Positions 32,421 through 41,647 of a DNA stretch of 64,000 nt are shown one piece after another. Positions within the stretch are counted from its first letter, which is position 1. Each line of letters begins with the position of its first letter. The position numbers and the translations under genes were made by a program. The notes under the pieces are model-generated. The model ran no database searches. It was not told where the DNA came from and saw only the letters and a list, made by a program, of their open reading frames with translations. The stretch is from Pseudomaricurvus albidus (GTDB lineage: Bacteria; Pseudomonadota; Gammaproteobacteria; Pseudomonadales; Cellvibrionaceae), in the NCBI RefSeq assembly GCF_018863235.1, contig NZ_JAHKRS010000010.1:62001-126000 (forward strand), in the 5' to 3' direction.

Positions 32421-34562
32421 GTGGGGCAGGGCAACCTGGGTATTCCTATCCTGCTGTTGATGCTGCTGGGCATGATGACCTTGCCGCTGCCACCTTTCCT
32501 GTTGGACATGTTCTTCTCGTTCAATATTGCGCTGTCTATCGTCGTTCTGCTGGTTGGTGTTTATAGCTTGAGGCCTTTGGACTTTGCCGCATTTCCAACC
32601 ATTCTGCTTGTGGCAACGCTGCTGCGTCTGGCTTTGAATGTGGCGTCAACCCGGGTGGTTTTGCTGGAAGGGCACGAAGGCGGTGATGCTGCCGGTAAAG
32701 TGATTCAGGCCTTCGGCGAAGTGGTTATTGGTGGTAATTATGCTGTCGGTATCATCATCTTCATTATTTTAATGATCATCAACTTTGTGGTTGTGACCAA
32801 AGGTGCGGGTCGTATTTCTGAAGTCAGTGCGCGTTTTACCCTGGATGCCATGCCCGGTAAGCAAATGGCCATCGATGCGGATCTGAACGCAGGTCTTATT
32901 GATCAGGACGAAGCCCGCCAGCGCCGTGAAGATGTTGCTTCAGAGGCTGATTTCTACGGGGCGATGGACGGTGCCAGTAAATTTGTCCGTGGCGACGCCA
33001 TGGCGGGCATTCTGATTCTGGTGCTCAATATATTTGGTGGCCTGATTGTCGGAATGGTTCAGCACCAGCTGGAGTTTCAGGATGCGCTGGAGAAATACAT
33101 CCTGTTGACCATTGGTGATGGTCTGGTTGCACAGGTTCCCTCTCTGTTGCTCTCAACCGCTGCGGCAATCATGGTTACCCGGGTAAACAGCTCGGAGGAT
33201 ATGCGCAATCAGGTGATGCGGCAGATGTTTGACTCACCCAAGGCTTTGGGGGTCGCCTCTATCGTACTGTTCATTATGGGGGCTATACCCGGAATGCCGC
33301 ATGTGTCCTTTCTGGGGCTGGCCTTTTTGGCCGCAGGCCTGGCTTTGTATTTGTATTACCGACAGCACCAGGCCGAAATAGCAGCAGGTTCGCAATCCGG
33401 CTTGCCAGCCGTTAAGTCAAATGTTGCAAATGGACAGGTGCCGGCTCAAGTATCCCAGCAGGGTGGTCCTGTGACTCTGGATAACGACGGTGGGCAGAAA
33501 GAATCCGCTGATATCGGTTGGGATGATGTCCAGCCGGTGGACATTGTAGGACTTGAGGTTGGCTATCGACTGATCCCCATGGTGGATAAAAACCAGGGTG
33601 GTGAGTTGTTGGGACGCATTAAAGGCGTTCGCAAGAAACTCTCGCAAGATCTGGGCTTTCTGGTTCCGTCGGTCCACATCCGGGATAACCTCGACCTTAT
33701 GCCGAATGGTTACCGAATCAGTCTGATGGGCGTGACTTTGGGGGAGGCAGAAGTCTATCCGGAAAAGGAACTTGCGATTAACCCCGGTCAGGTGTTTGGT
33801 CAGATCGATGGTATCAATACCACGGATCCTGCATTTGGGCTTGAAGCTGTCTGGATTGATCCGGATAAAAAAGACAAAGCGCAAACTCTGGGGTACACGG
33901 TGGTGGATGCCAGTACCGTAGTGGCCACGCAAATCAATCATATTTTGCACAAACACAGCTACGAGTTGCTGGGGCATGAAGAAGTTCAGAAGTTGCTCGA
34001 CAAGCTGGAAGAGTCCTCGCCAAAGCTGGTAGAGCAGTTGGTCCCGGGGGCGGTCAATCTCAATGTTCTGTTGAAGGTTTTACAAGGCTTGTTGCATGAG
34101 CGGGTGTCCATTCGTGACATGAGAACGATAGCCGAAGCTTTGGCGTCAGCCGGCGGTGCGAGTCAAGATCCCGACGCTTTGATTTCTGTGGTCCGTGTCG
34201 CACTTTCCCGTCAAATCGTGCAATCCATTGTGGGACAAGACCCTGAGGTCCCTGTAGTAACACTGGAAGCAGGTCTGGAACAGTTATTGCTACAGTCCAT
34301 TCAGCAGTCACAAAAATCTGGCGGTGGCGGTGCTTTCATAGAACCACAACTGGCAGAAAAACTTCAGCGCTCATTGATTGACGCAGCGCAGAAGCAGGAA
34401 ATGAAAGGAAAACCGGTCGTTCTGTTGGTCGCTGCACCGATTCGAAATGTGATGGCGAAGTTTGTTCGCTTCAGTTTGCCCGACATGTCGGTGCTGGCTT
34501 ACACAGAGATACCGGATAACAAACAAGTAACGATTGAAGCCTCTGTAGGTGTAGATCAGTAA
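32421..34562 (+). CDS. flhA: Export gate protein FlhA (5' end uncertain)
   Basis: The frame gives 713 residues from GTG 32421: eight membrane segments (about 1-320) with the FHIPEP signature region (LNVASTRVVLLEGHEGGDAA, GAGRISEVSARFTLDAMPGK), then the cytosolic export-ring domain. Homologues have about 15-25 residues before GxGNLG. Here the frame meets TGA at 32388 upstream, and GTG 32421 has no SD. An ATG at 32341 opens a flhA-like N-terminus (MASQQLTEFRQFARGIDRKK) in another frame. Re-reading one base at the A5 run (32395-32399) would join it as KK-AFNHVLSVGQGNLG. A lost base, slippage or a short start are all possible. Confidence 0.9.
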   Translation: MGQGNLGIPILLLMLLGMMTLPLPPFLLDMFFSFNIALSIVVLLVGVYSLRPLDFAAFPTILLVATLLRLALNVASTRVVLLEGHEGGDAAGKVIQAFGEVVIGGNYAVGIIIFIILMIINFVVVTKGAGRISEVSARFTLDAMPGKQMAIDADLNAGLIDQDEARQRREDVASEADFYGAMDGASKFVRGDAMAGILILVLNIFGGLIVGMVQHQLEFQDALEKYILLTIGDGLVAQVPSLLLSTAAAIMVTRVNSSEDMRNQVMRQMFDSPKALGVASIVLFIMGAIPGMPHVSFLGLAFLAAGLALYLYYRQHQAEIAAGSQSGLPAVKSNVANGQVPAQVSQQGGPVTLDNDGGQKESADIGWDDVQPVDIVGLEVGYRLIPMVDKNQGGELLGRIKGVRKKLSQDLGFLVPSVHIRDNLDLMPNGYRISLMGVTLGEAEVYPEKELAINPGQVFGQIDGINTTDPAFGLEAVWIDPDKKDKAQTLGYTVVDASTVVATQINHILHKHSYELLGHEEVQKLLDKLEESSPKLVEQLVPGAVNLNVLLKVLQGLLHERVSIRDMRTIAEALASAGGASQDPDALISVVRVALSRQIVQSIVGQDPEVPVVTLEAGLEQLLLQSIQQSQKSGGGGAFIEPQLAEKLQRSLIDAAQKQEMKGKPVVLLVAAPIRNVMAKFVRFSLPDMSVLAYTEIPDNKQVTIEASVGVDQ

Positions 34563-34597
34563 TTGACCATTGACGGCAGTCAGTGGTCAGGCGTTTA

Positions 34598-34613
34598 AGG
34601 CCAGCTCTTCGCA
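34598..34613 (+). promoter_or_regulatory. Weak sigma-54-like element before flhF
   Basis: AGGCCA-GCTCT-TCGCA has the GG-N10-GC spacing only. It lies 33 bases before flhF; flhF may instead be read from the flhA promoter. Confidence 0.27.
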
Positions 34614-34645
34614 ATCATCAGCGACGAGAGTGATGGGGAAAACTT

Positions 34646-36268
34646 ATGTCAGTAAAACGTTTTGTTGCTAGCGATATGCGCCGGGCGCTGGAACTGGTTC
34701 GTCAGGAGATGGGACCGGAAGCCATTATCTTGTCCAGCAGAAGGGTGAAACAGGGTGTCGAAATATTGACCAGTGCTCAACCGCAGGCGGAGAACGTGTC
34801 ATCAGTGTCCTCAATCAATGGACGTTTTGCTGATGTGGCTGCAGGCAGCGACATTCCCATGGGCAGCGATGGCGCCTGGCGAGACCAGTTGGCGATGGAT
34901 GAAGTGATTAATCGTCACGATCCCTTGCGCAACAGCCAGCCGGCATTGGAGTCTTCTCTCAGTGCTCCAGAGTTCCGGGCACAACAATTTACTCCCAATA
35001 CAACGACTCCCGCTTTCCGTGGCAGTGCTTCGGGCAAAACGCCTGCGGAGCTGGCCGATGAGATCGAACAAGCTCGTATGAAAATGCTGGCAGCCAGAAA
35101 GCAACAAGAGCAGGCGGACCTGCCCATTGGCCAGATGATCGGGCGTCAGCATGAAGAAGCACCCGAAAGTTATTCAAGAAACCCGAGCCATGCAGATGGC
35201 CGTTTTTATGAGGATGCAAGAAGCAAACAGCAACTGCAATCTCATCGGCCACAGGAGTCATACGAGTCACAGCGTGACTATGGGTATGACCGTGTTCGTG
35301 AAACCCCGCAGCAACAGTCTCATCCACAAAATCAGCAACAGCAAGAACAGCAAATGCAGCTTCAGGCATTGCAGTCAGAATTAGCGGATATGCGCCTGTT
35401 GCTGGAAGAGCAGTTGACCCGTATGGCCAATACGCCGCAAATGTCGACACCCTTACACTCAGGCTTGATGCGCCGTTTAAAGCATATGGGGTTGAGTGAT
35501 CGTCCAGCAGAAGCCATTGTGAAGCGTATCAAAAAGCACAGCACCATTCAGGAAGCCTGGGCGGATACTCTGGCTACTCTGTCTCGATTTTTGCCGGCAT
35601 CGGCAGATGATAGGGTGATGGATGGCGGTGTCTTTGCCTTTGTTGGTCCAACCGGCGTGGGCAAAACCACCACAATTGCCAAGCTGGCCGCTCGCTATGT
35701 GCTGGAGCACGGAGCCGAAAATGTCGCATTGATTACAACCGATACATACCGTATCGCAGCACATGATCAGTTGCGTTCTCTGGGCAAAATTCTGAATGTT
35801 CAGGTCAAGGTGGTGGAAGATCACAATGATCTGCCTGCAGTGTTGAGAAGTCTTAAAGGCTGTCCGCTGGTGTTGATAGATACCGCCGGTTTCCGATTGG
35901 GTGACGCTCAATTAAAAGAGCAGTTGCAGGCGCTGGATTCAATTCCAGAAATCCAGACGTTACTGGTCATGGCCTGTAACTCCCAGCTGCAAATGATGAA
36001 AGCGACCGTTCATGCCCATCAGAGTGCCCGACTGCAAGGTTGTGTACTGACAAAACTGGATGAAAGCAGCAGTCTGGGTGAAGCCATGAGTGTGCTTCTC
36101 GAGCACAAGCTGGCTGTCCAGTACACCACCAATGGACAGGAAATCCCGCAGGATATTGAGGTTGCCAAAGGACACAAACTGGTCGCAAAGGCCGTCGCTT
36201 TGATGAAAACCGGTATGGGCAGTCAGGCATCGGCAAATGAAGCCCAAGGGGCTTTTGACAGATATTAA
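34646..36268 (+). CDS. flhF: Polar flagellum placement GTPase FlhF
   Basis: The product is 540 residues. The N-terminal motif MSVKRFVASDMRRALELVRQ is followed by a long disordered B domain (about 60-250) rich in Gln and Ser, including a QQQQEQQ-type tract. The SRP-type NG GTPase has GPTGVGKTT at about 334-342, then TTDTYRIAAHDQL, DTAGF and TKLDE. FlhF marks the old pole for flagellum assembly and works with FleN. It is longer than most FlhF (about 430-500) because of the linker. Confidence 0.95.
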   Translation: MSVKRFVASDMRRALELVRQEMGPEAIILSSRRVKQGVEILTSAQPQAENVSSVSSINGRFADVAAGSDIPMGSDGAWRDQLAMDEVINRHDPLRNSQPALESSLSAPEFRAQQFTPNTTTPAFRGSASGKTPAELADEIEQARMKMLAARKQQEQADLPIGQMIGRQHEEAPESYSRNPSHADGRFYEDARSKQQLQSHRPQESYESQRDYGYDRVRETPQQQSHPQNQQQQEQQMQLQALQSELADMRLLLEEQLTRMANTPQMSTPLHSGLMRRLKHMGLSDRPAEAIVKRIKKHSTIQEAWADTLATLSRFLPASADDRVMDGGVFAFVGPTGVGKTTTIAKLAARYVLEHGAENVALITTDTYRIAAHDQLRSLGKILNVQVKVVEDHNDLPAVLRSLKGCPLVLIDTAGFRLGDAQLKEQLQALDSIPEIQTLLVMACNSQLQMMKATVHAHQSARLQGCVLTKLDESSSLGEAMSVLLEHKLAVQYTTNGQEIPQDIEVAKGHKLVAKAVALMKTGMGSQASANEAQGAFDRY

Positions 36269-36365
36269 TCCGGCGGGCATTTAGCTGTTGTCAGGTATTT
36301 ACCCGGATATTGATTACGTTTTCGGCATAAAACGAAAACAAATTTAGCTAGGAGAGTGAACTTAA

Positions 36366-37199
36366 ATGAGTTCAACACGACCAGTACAAGTGATTGCCGT
36401 AACAGGCGGTAAAGGTGGCGTAGGAAAGAGCAATATCTCCCTCAACCTGAGCATTGCATTAGCGGAAATGCGCCGTCGGGTAGTGCTGTTGGATGCAGAC
36501 CTGGGGCTGGCGAACATTGATGTCTTGCTGGGTTTAAAGGCAGACAAAAACCTGGCTGATGTTTTGAGTGGAGAGTGCAGCCTCTCGGACATTCTGGTCA
36601 CCGGACCGTCTGGTATTAAAGTGGTTCCAGCTACATCAGGTGTGCAGCAAATGGCCGCGTTGGGGCCTCAGCAGCACGCCGCTTTGATTCATGCTTTCAG
36701 TGAATTAAGCAATCAGCTGGATGTTTTGGTGGTCGATACGGCAGCGGGTATTTCCGATACCGTGGTCAGTTTTGTACGGGCATCTCAAGAGGTTGTGGTC
36801 GTTGTGTGTGACGAACCTTCCTCAATAACGGATGCCTATGCGCTGATAAAACTACTGAATAAAGAACATGGACTCTTCCGTTTCCGGGTGATTGCGAATA
36901 TGACCCGAAGTGTTCAGGAAGGCCAGGGACTATTCAATAAATTGAATGTGGTATGTGAGCGTTTTCTGGATGTGTCCCTGCAGTATTTGGGGAATGTCCC
37001 GTTTGACGAAAACGTGCGTAAAGCGGTGCAGCAGCAACAGCCGCTACTCAAATATGCTCCCCAGTCCAAGGCGGCGATCGCTGTGCGGAAGATTGCGGAT
37101 CAAGTGGATCAGTGGCCTCTACCCAGCAGTGCAAGAGGGCATCTGGAATTCTTTGTTGAACGGCTCTTGCAGACGGCTCCCCAAAGGGCTTGCCTGTAA
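36366..37199 (+). CDS. fleN: Flagellar number regulator FleN (FlhG), MinD-like ATPase
   Basis: The product is 277 residues, with the deviant Walker A GGKGGVGKS (14-22), LDADLGLANIDVLLGL and VVDTAAGISDTVV. FleN limits flagellar number by antagonising FleQ and stimulating FlhF GTPase. Its direct partner FleQ is the gene carrying the in-frame stop here. Preceded by TAGGAGAG. Confidence 0.95.
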   Translation: MSSTRPVQVIAVTGGKGGVGKSNISLNLSIALAEMRRRVVLLDADLGLANIDVLLGLKADKNLADVLSGECSLSDILVTGPSGIKVVPATSGVQQMAALGPQQHAALIHAFSELSNQLDVLVVDTAAGISDTVVSFVRASQEVVVVVCDEPSSITDAYALIKLLNKEHGLFRFRVIANMTRSVQEGQGLFNKLNVVCERFLDVSLQYLGNVPFDENVRKAVQQQQPLLKYAPQSKAAIAVRKIADQVDQWPLPSSARGHLEFFVERLLQTAPQRACL

Positions 37200-37232
37200 C
37201 GTTCCGGGTATAAAGCAAACAGGACTGACACC

Positions 37233-37982
37233 ATGCCAGCAGCAGATGGCTTAGCTATGTATGATGAAACACAACGCGGCCTGACAACCATTCAGGTAGA
37301 AGAATACGCACATCTGGTGAAGCGCATCGCACATCATATGATGATGAGGATGCCGGCCTGTGTGCAGGTTGAGGACCTTATCCAGGCCGGTATGCTGGGA
37401 TTGCTGGAAGCCGCTCAGAAGTATGATGCTTCGAAAGGAGCCAGCTTCGAGACCTATGCCGGAATCCGTATTCGCGGATCGATAGTCGATGAAATGCGCA
37501 GAGGCGATTGGGCTCCCCGCTCGGTTCACCGCAACGGACGTCGGGTAAGTGAAGCCATCAGTAATGTTGAGGCCAGAAAAGGCCGTGACGCTACGGATCG
37601 GGAAGTCGCCGAAGAGCTGGGTGTGGATGTCAATGAGTACCATGCCATGCTGAACGACACGGCCTCAAGTCGACTTTTCAGCTTTGAAGAGAGCTATGGG
37701 GATGACGATTCTGGCTTCGGTAGTGACAGTATCAGCATGCCTTTTATCCCCCCTCAGGAAGATTTTCAAAGAGAATCGCTAAAGCAATCGCTTTCGCAGG
37801 CGATAACCCAATTGCCGGAAAGAGAAAGGCTGGTGTTGGCGCTCTACTACGATGAAGAGCTTAACCTGAAAGAGATTGGTCAAATTATTGGTGTAAGCGA
37901 GTCCAGAGTCAGTCAGATTCACTCGCAAGCAGCCTTGAGGTTGCGTACCAAATTGGCCGATTGGCAGGAAAAAGCGGAATAA
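37233..37982 (+). CDS. fliA: Flagellar sigma factor FliA (sigma-28)
   Basis: The product is 249 residues with sigma regions 2 (EDLIQAGMLGLLEAAQKYD, GASFETYAGIRIRGSIVDEM), 3 and 4 (LPERERLVLALYYDEELNLK, GVSESRVSQIHSQAALRLR). It reads the sigma-28 promoters identified upstream of flagellin 2 and fliD. It starts 33 bases after fleN; an in-frame ATG at 37257 is a shorter alternative. Confidence 0.96.
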   Translation: MPAADGLAMYDETQRGLTTIQVEEYAHLVKRIAHHMMMRMPACVQVEDLIQAGMLGLLEAAQKYDASKGASFETYAGIRIRGSIVDEMRRGDWAPRSVHRNGRRVSEAISNVEARKGRDATDREVAEELGVDVNEYHAMLNDTASSRLFSFEESYGDDDSGFGSDSISMPFIPPQEDFQRESLKQSLSQAITQLPERERLVLALYYDEELNLKEIGQIIGVSESRVSQIHSQAALRLRTKLADWQEKAE

Positions 37983-38093
37983 CGTACATAGGGTTTGTAC
38001 AAAAAATCGACACGGAAATACAGCTGATGGTGATGATTCACCTCAGTGACAGAACTTAAAGTAAATCCCATGCCGGGGACGATGGAGGTTGCA

Positions 38094-38480
38094 TTGGACA
38101 AAAACATGAAGATTCTGATTGTCGACGATTTCTCGACAATGCGTCGGATTATCAAGAATCTGCTACGGGACCTGGGTTTTTCAAATACCCAAGAGGCAGA
38201 TGATGGCCTGACAGCATTGCCAATGCTGAAAAGTGGCGATTATGACTTTCTGGTAACGGACTGGAATATGCCCGGCATGAGCGGGATAGACCTGTTAAAA
38301 GCCGTGCGGGCTGATGAAAAACTGTCCTCTTTACCAGTGTTGATGGTAACGGCAGAAGCCAAGCGTGATCAGATTATCGAGGCAGCCCAGGCCGGTGTTA
38401 ATGGTTATGTGGTTAAACCCTTTACTGCAGCAGCACTGAAAGAAAAGATTGAAAAAATCTTCGTACGTGTGGGTAGTTAA
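38094..38480 (+). CDS. cheY: Chemotaxis response regulator CheY
   Basis: The product is 128 residues. I choose TTG 38094 because GGAGG ends five bases before it and it yields [18 protein letters not shown], the N-terminus seen in related CheY proteins. ATG 38106 would start at MKILIV and lie 17 bases from the SD. The phospho-acceptor is Asp56 (VTDWNMPG), with Thr (MVTAEAK) and Lys (VVKPFTA) in place. CheY-P binds FliM. First gene of the che operon. Confidence 0.95.
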   Translation: MDKNMKILIVDDFSTMRRIIKNLLRDLGFSNTQEADDGLTALPMLKSGDYDFLVTDWNMPGMSGIDLLKAVRADEKLSSLPVLMVTAEAKRDQIIEAAQAGVNGYVVKPFTAAALKEKIEKIFVRVGS

Positions 38481-38500
38481 TAAATAACCAGAAAGGTTGA

Positions 38501-39304
38501 ATGATGGAAATGCAACCCAAACCGCACACGAATGATGTATTTATCAAAGAACTTCAGGATTGTGCCAAGCAACTTTCTGACAAGCTCAGTAGCGATGACA
38601 TTGAAGGCGCGTCACAGTTGATCGAACAACTCGTTCGGGTTCGTGATGACAATATGTATAAAGCGGTCGGTAAACTGACCAGAGGTCTTCACAGTGCCAT
38701 TGTCAACTTTCATGTGGACGGTGATCTGAACGCAGATCCACCTGATATTGAGTCCTCTGAAATTCAGGATGCATCTGATCGCCTGAATTACGTCATCGAA
38801 ATGACGCAGAATGCTGCAGACAAGACCATGGATATGGTTGAAGCATCAGCGCCTATCGCATTAAACCTCGGGGAAGAAGCCGCGTCACTCCATGAAGAGT
38901 GGGCACGTCTGAGACGTCGTGAAATGACGGCAGATGAATTTCGTGAGCTGTATGTTCGTATTGATGGTTTTCTCGGCGACATGCGCGATGGCACCAGCGA
39001 ACTGAATAAAAATTTGCAGGATATCGTTCTTGAGCAAGGGTTTCAGGACCTCACCGGTCAGGTGCTCAAGCGTGTGATTGGCCTGATTTGCGATGTTGAA
39101 GAAAATTTGGTCGATCTGGTTCGTATCGCGAGCCAGGTAGAAGACATTACCGGGTTGAGTACATTTTCAGAAGTAGAGCAGAAAATGACCGCCCAACAAA
39201 AAGCTGTCGAAGCTGAAGGCCCTCAAATTCACAGTGATATACGTGAAGACGTGGTCTCCGGGCAAGATGAAGTAGATGACTTATTATCAAGTCTGGGTTT
39301 CTGA
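38501..39304 (+). CDS. cheZ: CheY-P phosphatase CheZ
   Basis: The product is 267 residues, all-helical. The catalytic region EQGFQDLTGQVLKRVIGLI contains the Gln inserted into the CheY active site. The C-terminal tail (DEVDDLLSSLGF) is the CheY-binding helix. Two adjacent ATGs (38501, 38504) are possible starts; the second has the better SD spacing. Confidence 0.94.
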   Translation: MMEMQPKPHTNDVFIKELQDCAKQLSDKLSSDDIEGASQLIEQLVRVRDDNMYKAVGKLTRGLHSAIVNFHVDGDLNADPPDIESSEIQDASDRLNYVIEMTQNAADKTMDMVEASAPIALNLGEEAASLHEEWARLRRREMTADEFRELYVRIDGFLGDMRDGTSELNKNLQDIVLEQGFQDLTGQVLKRVIGLICDVEENLVDLVRIASQVEDITGLSTFSEVEQKMTAQQKAVEAEGPQIHSDIREDVVSGQDEVDDLLSSLGF

Positions 39305-39327
39305 TTTAAGTTCTGAGGAGCTGGTGA

Positions 39328-41601
39328 ATGAGTTTCGGTGAAGACGAAGAAATTCTTCAAGATTTTCTGGTTGAAGCAGGAGAGATCCTGGATCTTCTCT
39401 CTGAGCAATTGGTGGATTTGGAGCAGCGCCCAGACGATACCGATTTATTGAATGCTATTTTCCGTGGTTTTCATACGGTTAAAGGTGGCGCAGGCTTTCT
39501 TCAGTTGAATGCCATGGTGGACTGTTGCCACGTAACCGAGAACTTGTTCGACATTCTGCGAACCGGCAAACGTGCTGTGACCTCCGAACTGATGGATGTT
39601 GTACTCCAGGCTCTGGATACGGTGAATAGCCAATTCTCACAAATATCGCAAGGAGTCGAAGCCGATCCCGCTGCGCCAGAATTATTGGTCGCTCTCGAGC
39701 GTTTGGTTTCCTGCGAAGACCTCTCTGAAGCCACTGCAGCCGCTCCTTCATCAGAGTCTGATCCTGAACTGCAAAGTTCAGCGGTACAAGCGTCTTCTAC
39801 GCTTGGATCAGGTCAGGGGAGTGGTGATATCACTGACGCGGAATTTGAGGAATTGTTAGACGCCATTTCTCAAGGCGACTCATTCGTTAGTGAATCCACC
39901 GCTTTGGAAAAAGCATCTAAAGCTGAGGGTGAATCCAGCCCTGCTCAATCGAGTGATGACATTACTGATGATGAGTTTGAGGCGTTGCTGGATCAGCTCC
40001 ATGGTGCCGGTAAAGGCCCAGGGACAGAAGCTTCAGTAGTGGCTGCCCAGGATATCACGCTCAAACAAGGCACATCATCGAATGATGATATAACCGATGA
40101 TGAATTTGATGCATTGCTCGATCAGCTGCACGGCAAGGGTAAGGGGCCCGGTGCAAATGGCGGTGAGGTGCAGAATAATGTACCTAAGCAGGCAGCAGTA
40201 TCAACATCATCCGGTGGTGATTTGATTACCGATGATGAATTTGAAAAGTTGCTGGATGATTTGCATGGTAAGGGTGGGTCACCGACGCCTGTGGTCAATA
40301 ACTCTGCCCAAAGTACTGCCAGCATCAGCAGCGATAAGGCAGAATCTGCGAAAACAGTAGCACCTACATCGAGTACAGCTCCCCAGCCTGCTCCAAAAAC
40401 AGCTCCGGTGGCACGGGAAACTGCTCCTGCTGGTGAAACGACAGTGCGTGTTGATACCCAGCGCCTCGATGACATCATGAATATGGTGGGCGAGCTGGTA
40501 CTGGTTCGCAATCGGTTGGTTCGTCTGGGGTTAAAAGCGAATGATGAAGTGCTGTCCAAGGCCGTTGGCAATCTGGATGTAGTCACTGCCGACTTGCAAA
40601 CTTCGGTCATGAAAACCCGCATGCAGCCAATCAAAAAGGTTTTTGGCCGCTTCCCTCGGGTGGTGCGTGATCTTGCCAGGAGTTTGAAAAAAGAGATTAA
40701 CCTGGAGCTTCAGGGTGAAGATACTGATCTCGATAAAAACCTGGTTGAAGCACTGGCCGACCCGCTGGTTCACCTGGTTCGAAACTCAGTCGACCATGGC
40801 ATTGAATTGCCGGATGATCGTGAAGCCAAAGGCAAGCCGCGCGTAGGTAAAGTAATACTCGCAGCCGAGCAGGAAGGTGATCATATTCTGTTATCCATCA
40901 CTGATGACGGCGGCGGTATGGATCCCAACAAGTTACGTAGCATCGCTGTAGAAAAAGGTTTGATGGATGAGGACGCCGCTGCACGGTTGCCGGATTCAGA
41001 AGCTTTTTCTTTGATCTTTGCTCCTGGATTTTCGACCAAGAAAGAAATCTCAGATGTGTCAGGTCGTGGTGTGGGGATGGATGTTGTAAAGACAAAAATC
41101 ACCCAGCTTAATGGCTCCATTGATATTGATTCTGTCATGGGAGAGGGAACCCGAATCAGTATCAAGGTGCCTTTGACGCTGGCCATCATGCCGACATTAA
41201 TGATTATGCTTGGTCAGCAGACATTCGCTTTGCCGCTGGTCAGTGTTAATGAAATATTCCACATGGACCTGACACAGACCCATGTTGTAGATGGCCAGGA
41301 GTGCGTTACGGTTCGCGATAAAGCGGTCCCCATTTTCCACCTGAAACGCTGGTTGGTTCGGGGTGCGGTTAACGATGAGCATCTGGAAGAGTCTCACGTT
41401 GTTATTGTGTCTGTGGGCACGCAACGGGTCGGTTTTGTGGTTGATCAACTGATCGGTCAGGAAGAGGTGGTCATTAAACCCCTTGGAAAAATGTTACACG
41501 GAACTCCCGGCATGGCCGGAGCGACTATTACTGGCGATGGCACTATTGCTTTGATTTTGGATGTTCCCAGCATGCTGGATCGCTATGTAGGGTTGGCATA
41601 A
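39328..41601 (+). CDS. cheA: Chemotaxis histidine kinase CheA
   Basis: The product is 757 residues. The P1 Hpt domain carries phospho-acceptor His49 (FHTVKGGAGFL). A long linker in the P2 position holds four copies of a DITDDEFEALLDQLHGKGKG-like unit (residues about 167-315). Dimerisation, ATPase (HLVRNSVDHGIE, DDGGGMD, GRGVGMDVVK) and CheW-like P5 domains follow. It phosphorylates CheY and CheB. The repeat units resemble those in pseudomonad CheA and may be CheY/CheB docking sites; that is inference. Confidence 0.96.
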   Translation: MSFGEDEEILQDFLVEAGEILDLLSEQLVDLEQRPDDTDLLNAIFRGFHTVKGGAGFLQLNAMVDCCHVTENLFDILRTGKRAVTSELMDVVLQALDTVNSQFSQISQGVEADPAAPELLVALERLVSCEDLSEATAAAPSSESDPELQSSAVQASSTLGSGQGSGDITDAEFEELLDAISQGDSFVSESTALEKASKAEGESSPAQSSDDITDDEFEALLDQLHGAGKGPGTEASVVAAQDITLKQGTSSNDDITDDEFDALLDQLHGKGKGPGANGGEVQNNVPKQAAVSTSSGGDLITDDEFEKLLDDLHGKGGSPTPVVNNSAQSTASISSDKAESAKTVAPTSSTAPQPAPKTAPVARETAPAGETTVRVDTQRLDDIMNMVGELVLVRNRLVRLGLKANDEVLSKAVGNLDVVTADLQTSVMKTRMQPIKKVFGRFPRVVRDLARSLKKEINLELQGEDTDLDKNLVEALADPLVHLVRNSVDHGIELPDDREAKGKPRVGKVILAAEQEGDHILLSITDDGGGMDPNKLRSIAVEKGLMDEDAAARLPDSEAFSLIFAPGFSTKKEISDVSGRGVGMDVVKTKITQLNGSIDIDSVMGEGTRISIKVPLTLAIMPTLMIMLGQQTFALPLVSVNEIFHMDLTQTHVVDGQECVTVRDKAVPIFHLKRWLVRGAVNDEHLEESHVVIVSVGTQRVGFVVDQLIGQEEVVIKPLGKMLHGTPGMAGATITGDGTIALILDVPSMLDRYVGLA
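39826..40272 (+). repeat. Four-copy coding repeat in cheA
   Basis: Units begin at about 39826, 39955, 40084 and 40216, and each encodes (D)DITDDEFEALLD followed, in the last three, by QLHGKGKGP-like residues. The bases differ at synonymous sites, so selection is on the peptide. Confidence 0.85.
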
Positions 41602-41647
41602 TGCAACTGCAGTCTCCATCGTTTAGTACTTGGCCAGTGAGAGAGTT

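Noticed and set aside
37984-38000. GTACA-N7-TGTAC before cheY as operator or terminator
   Set aside because: Five-base arms followed by A rather than T; too short to support.
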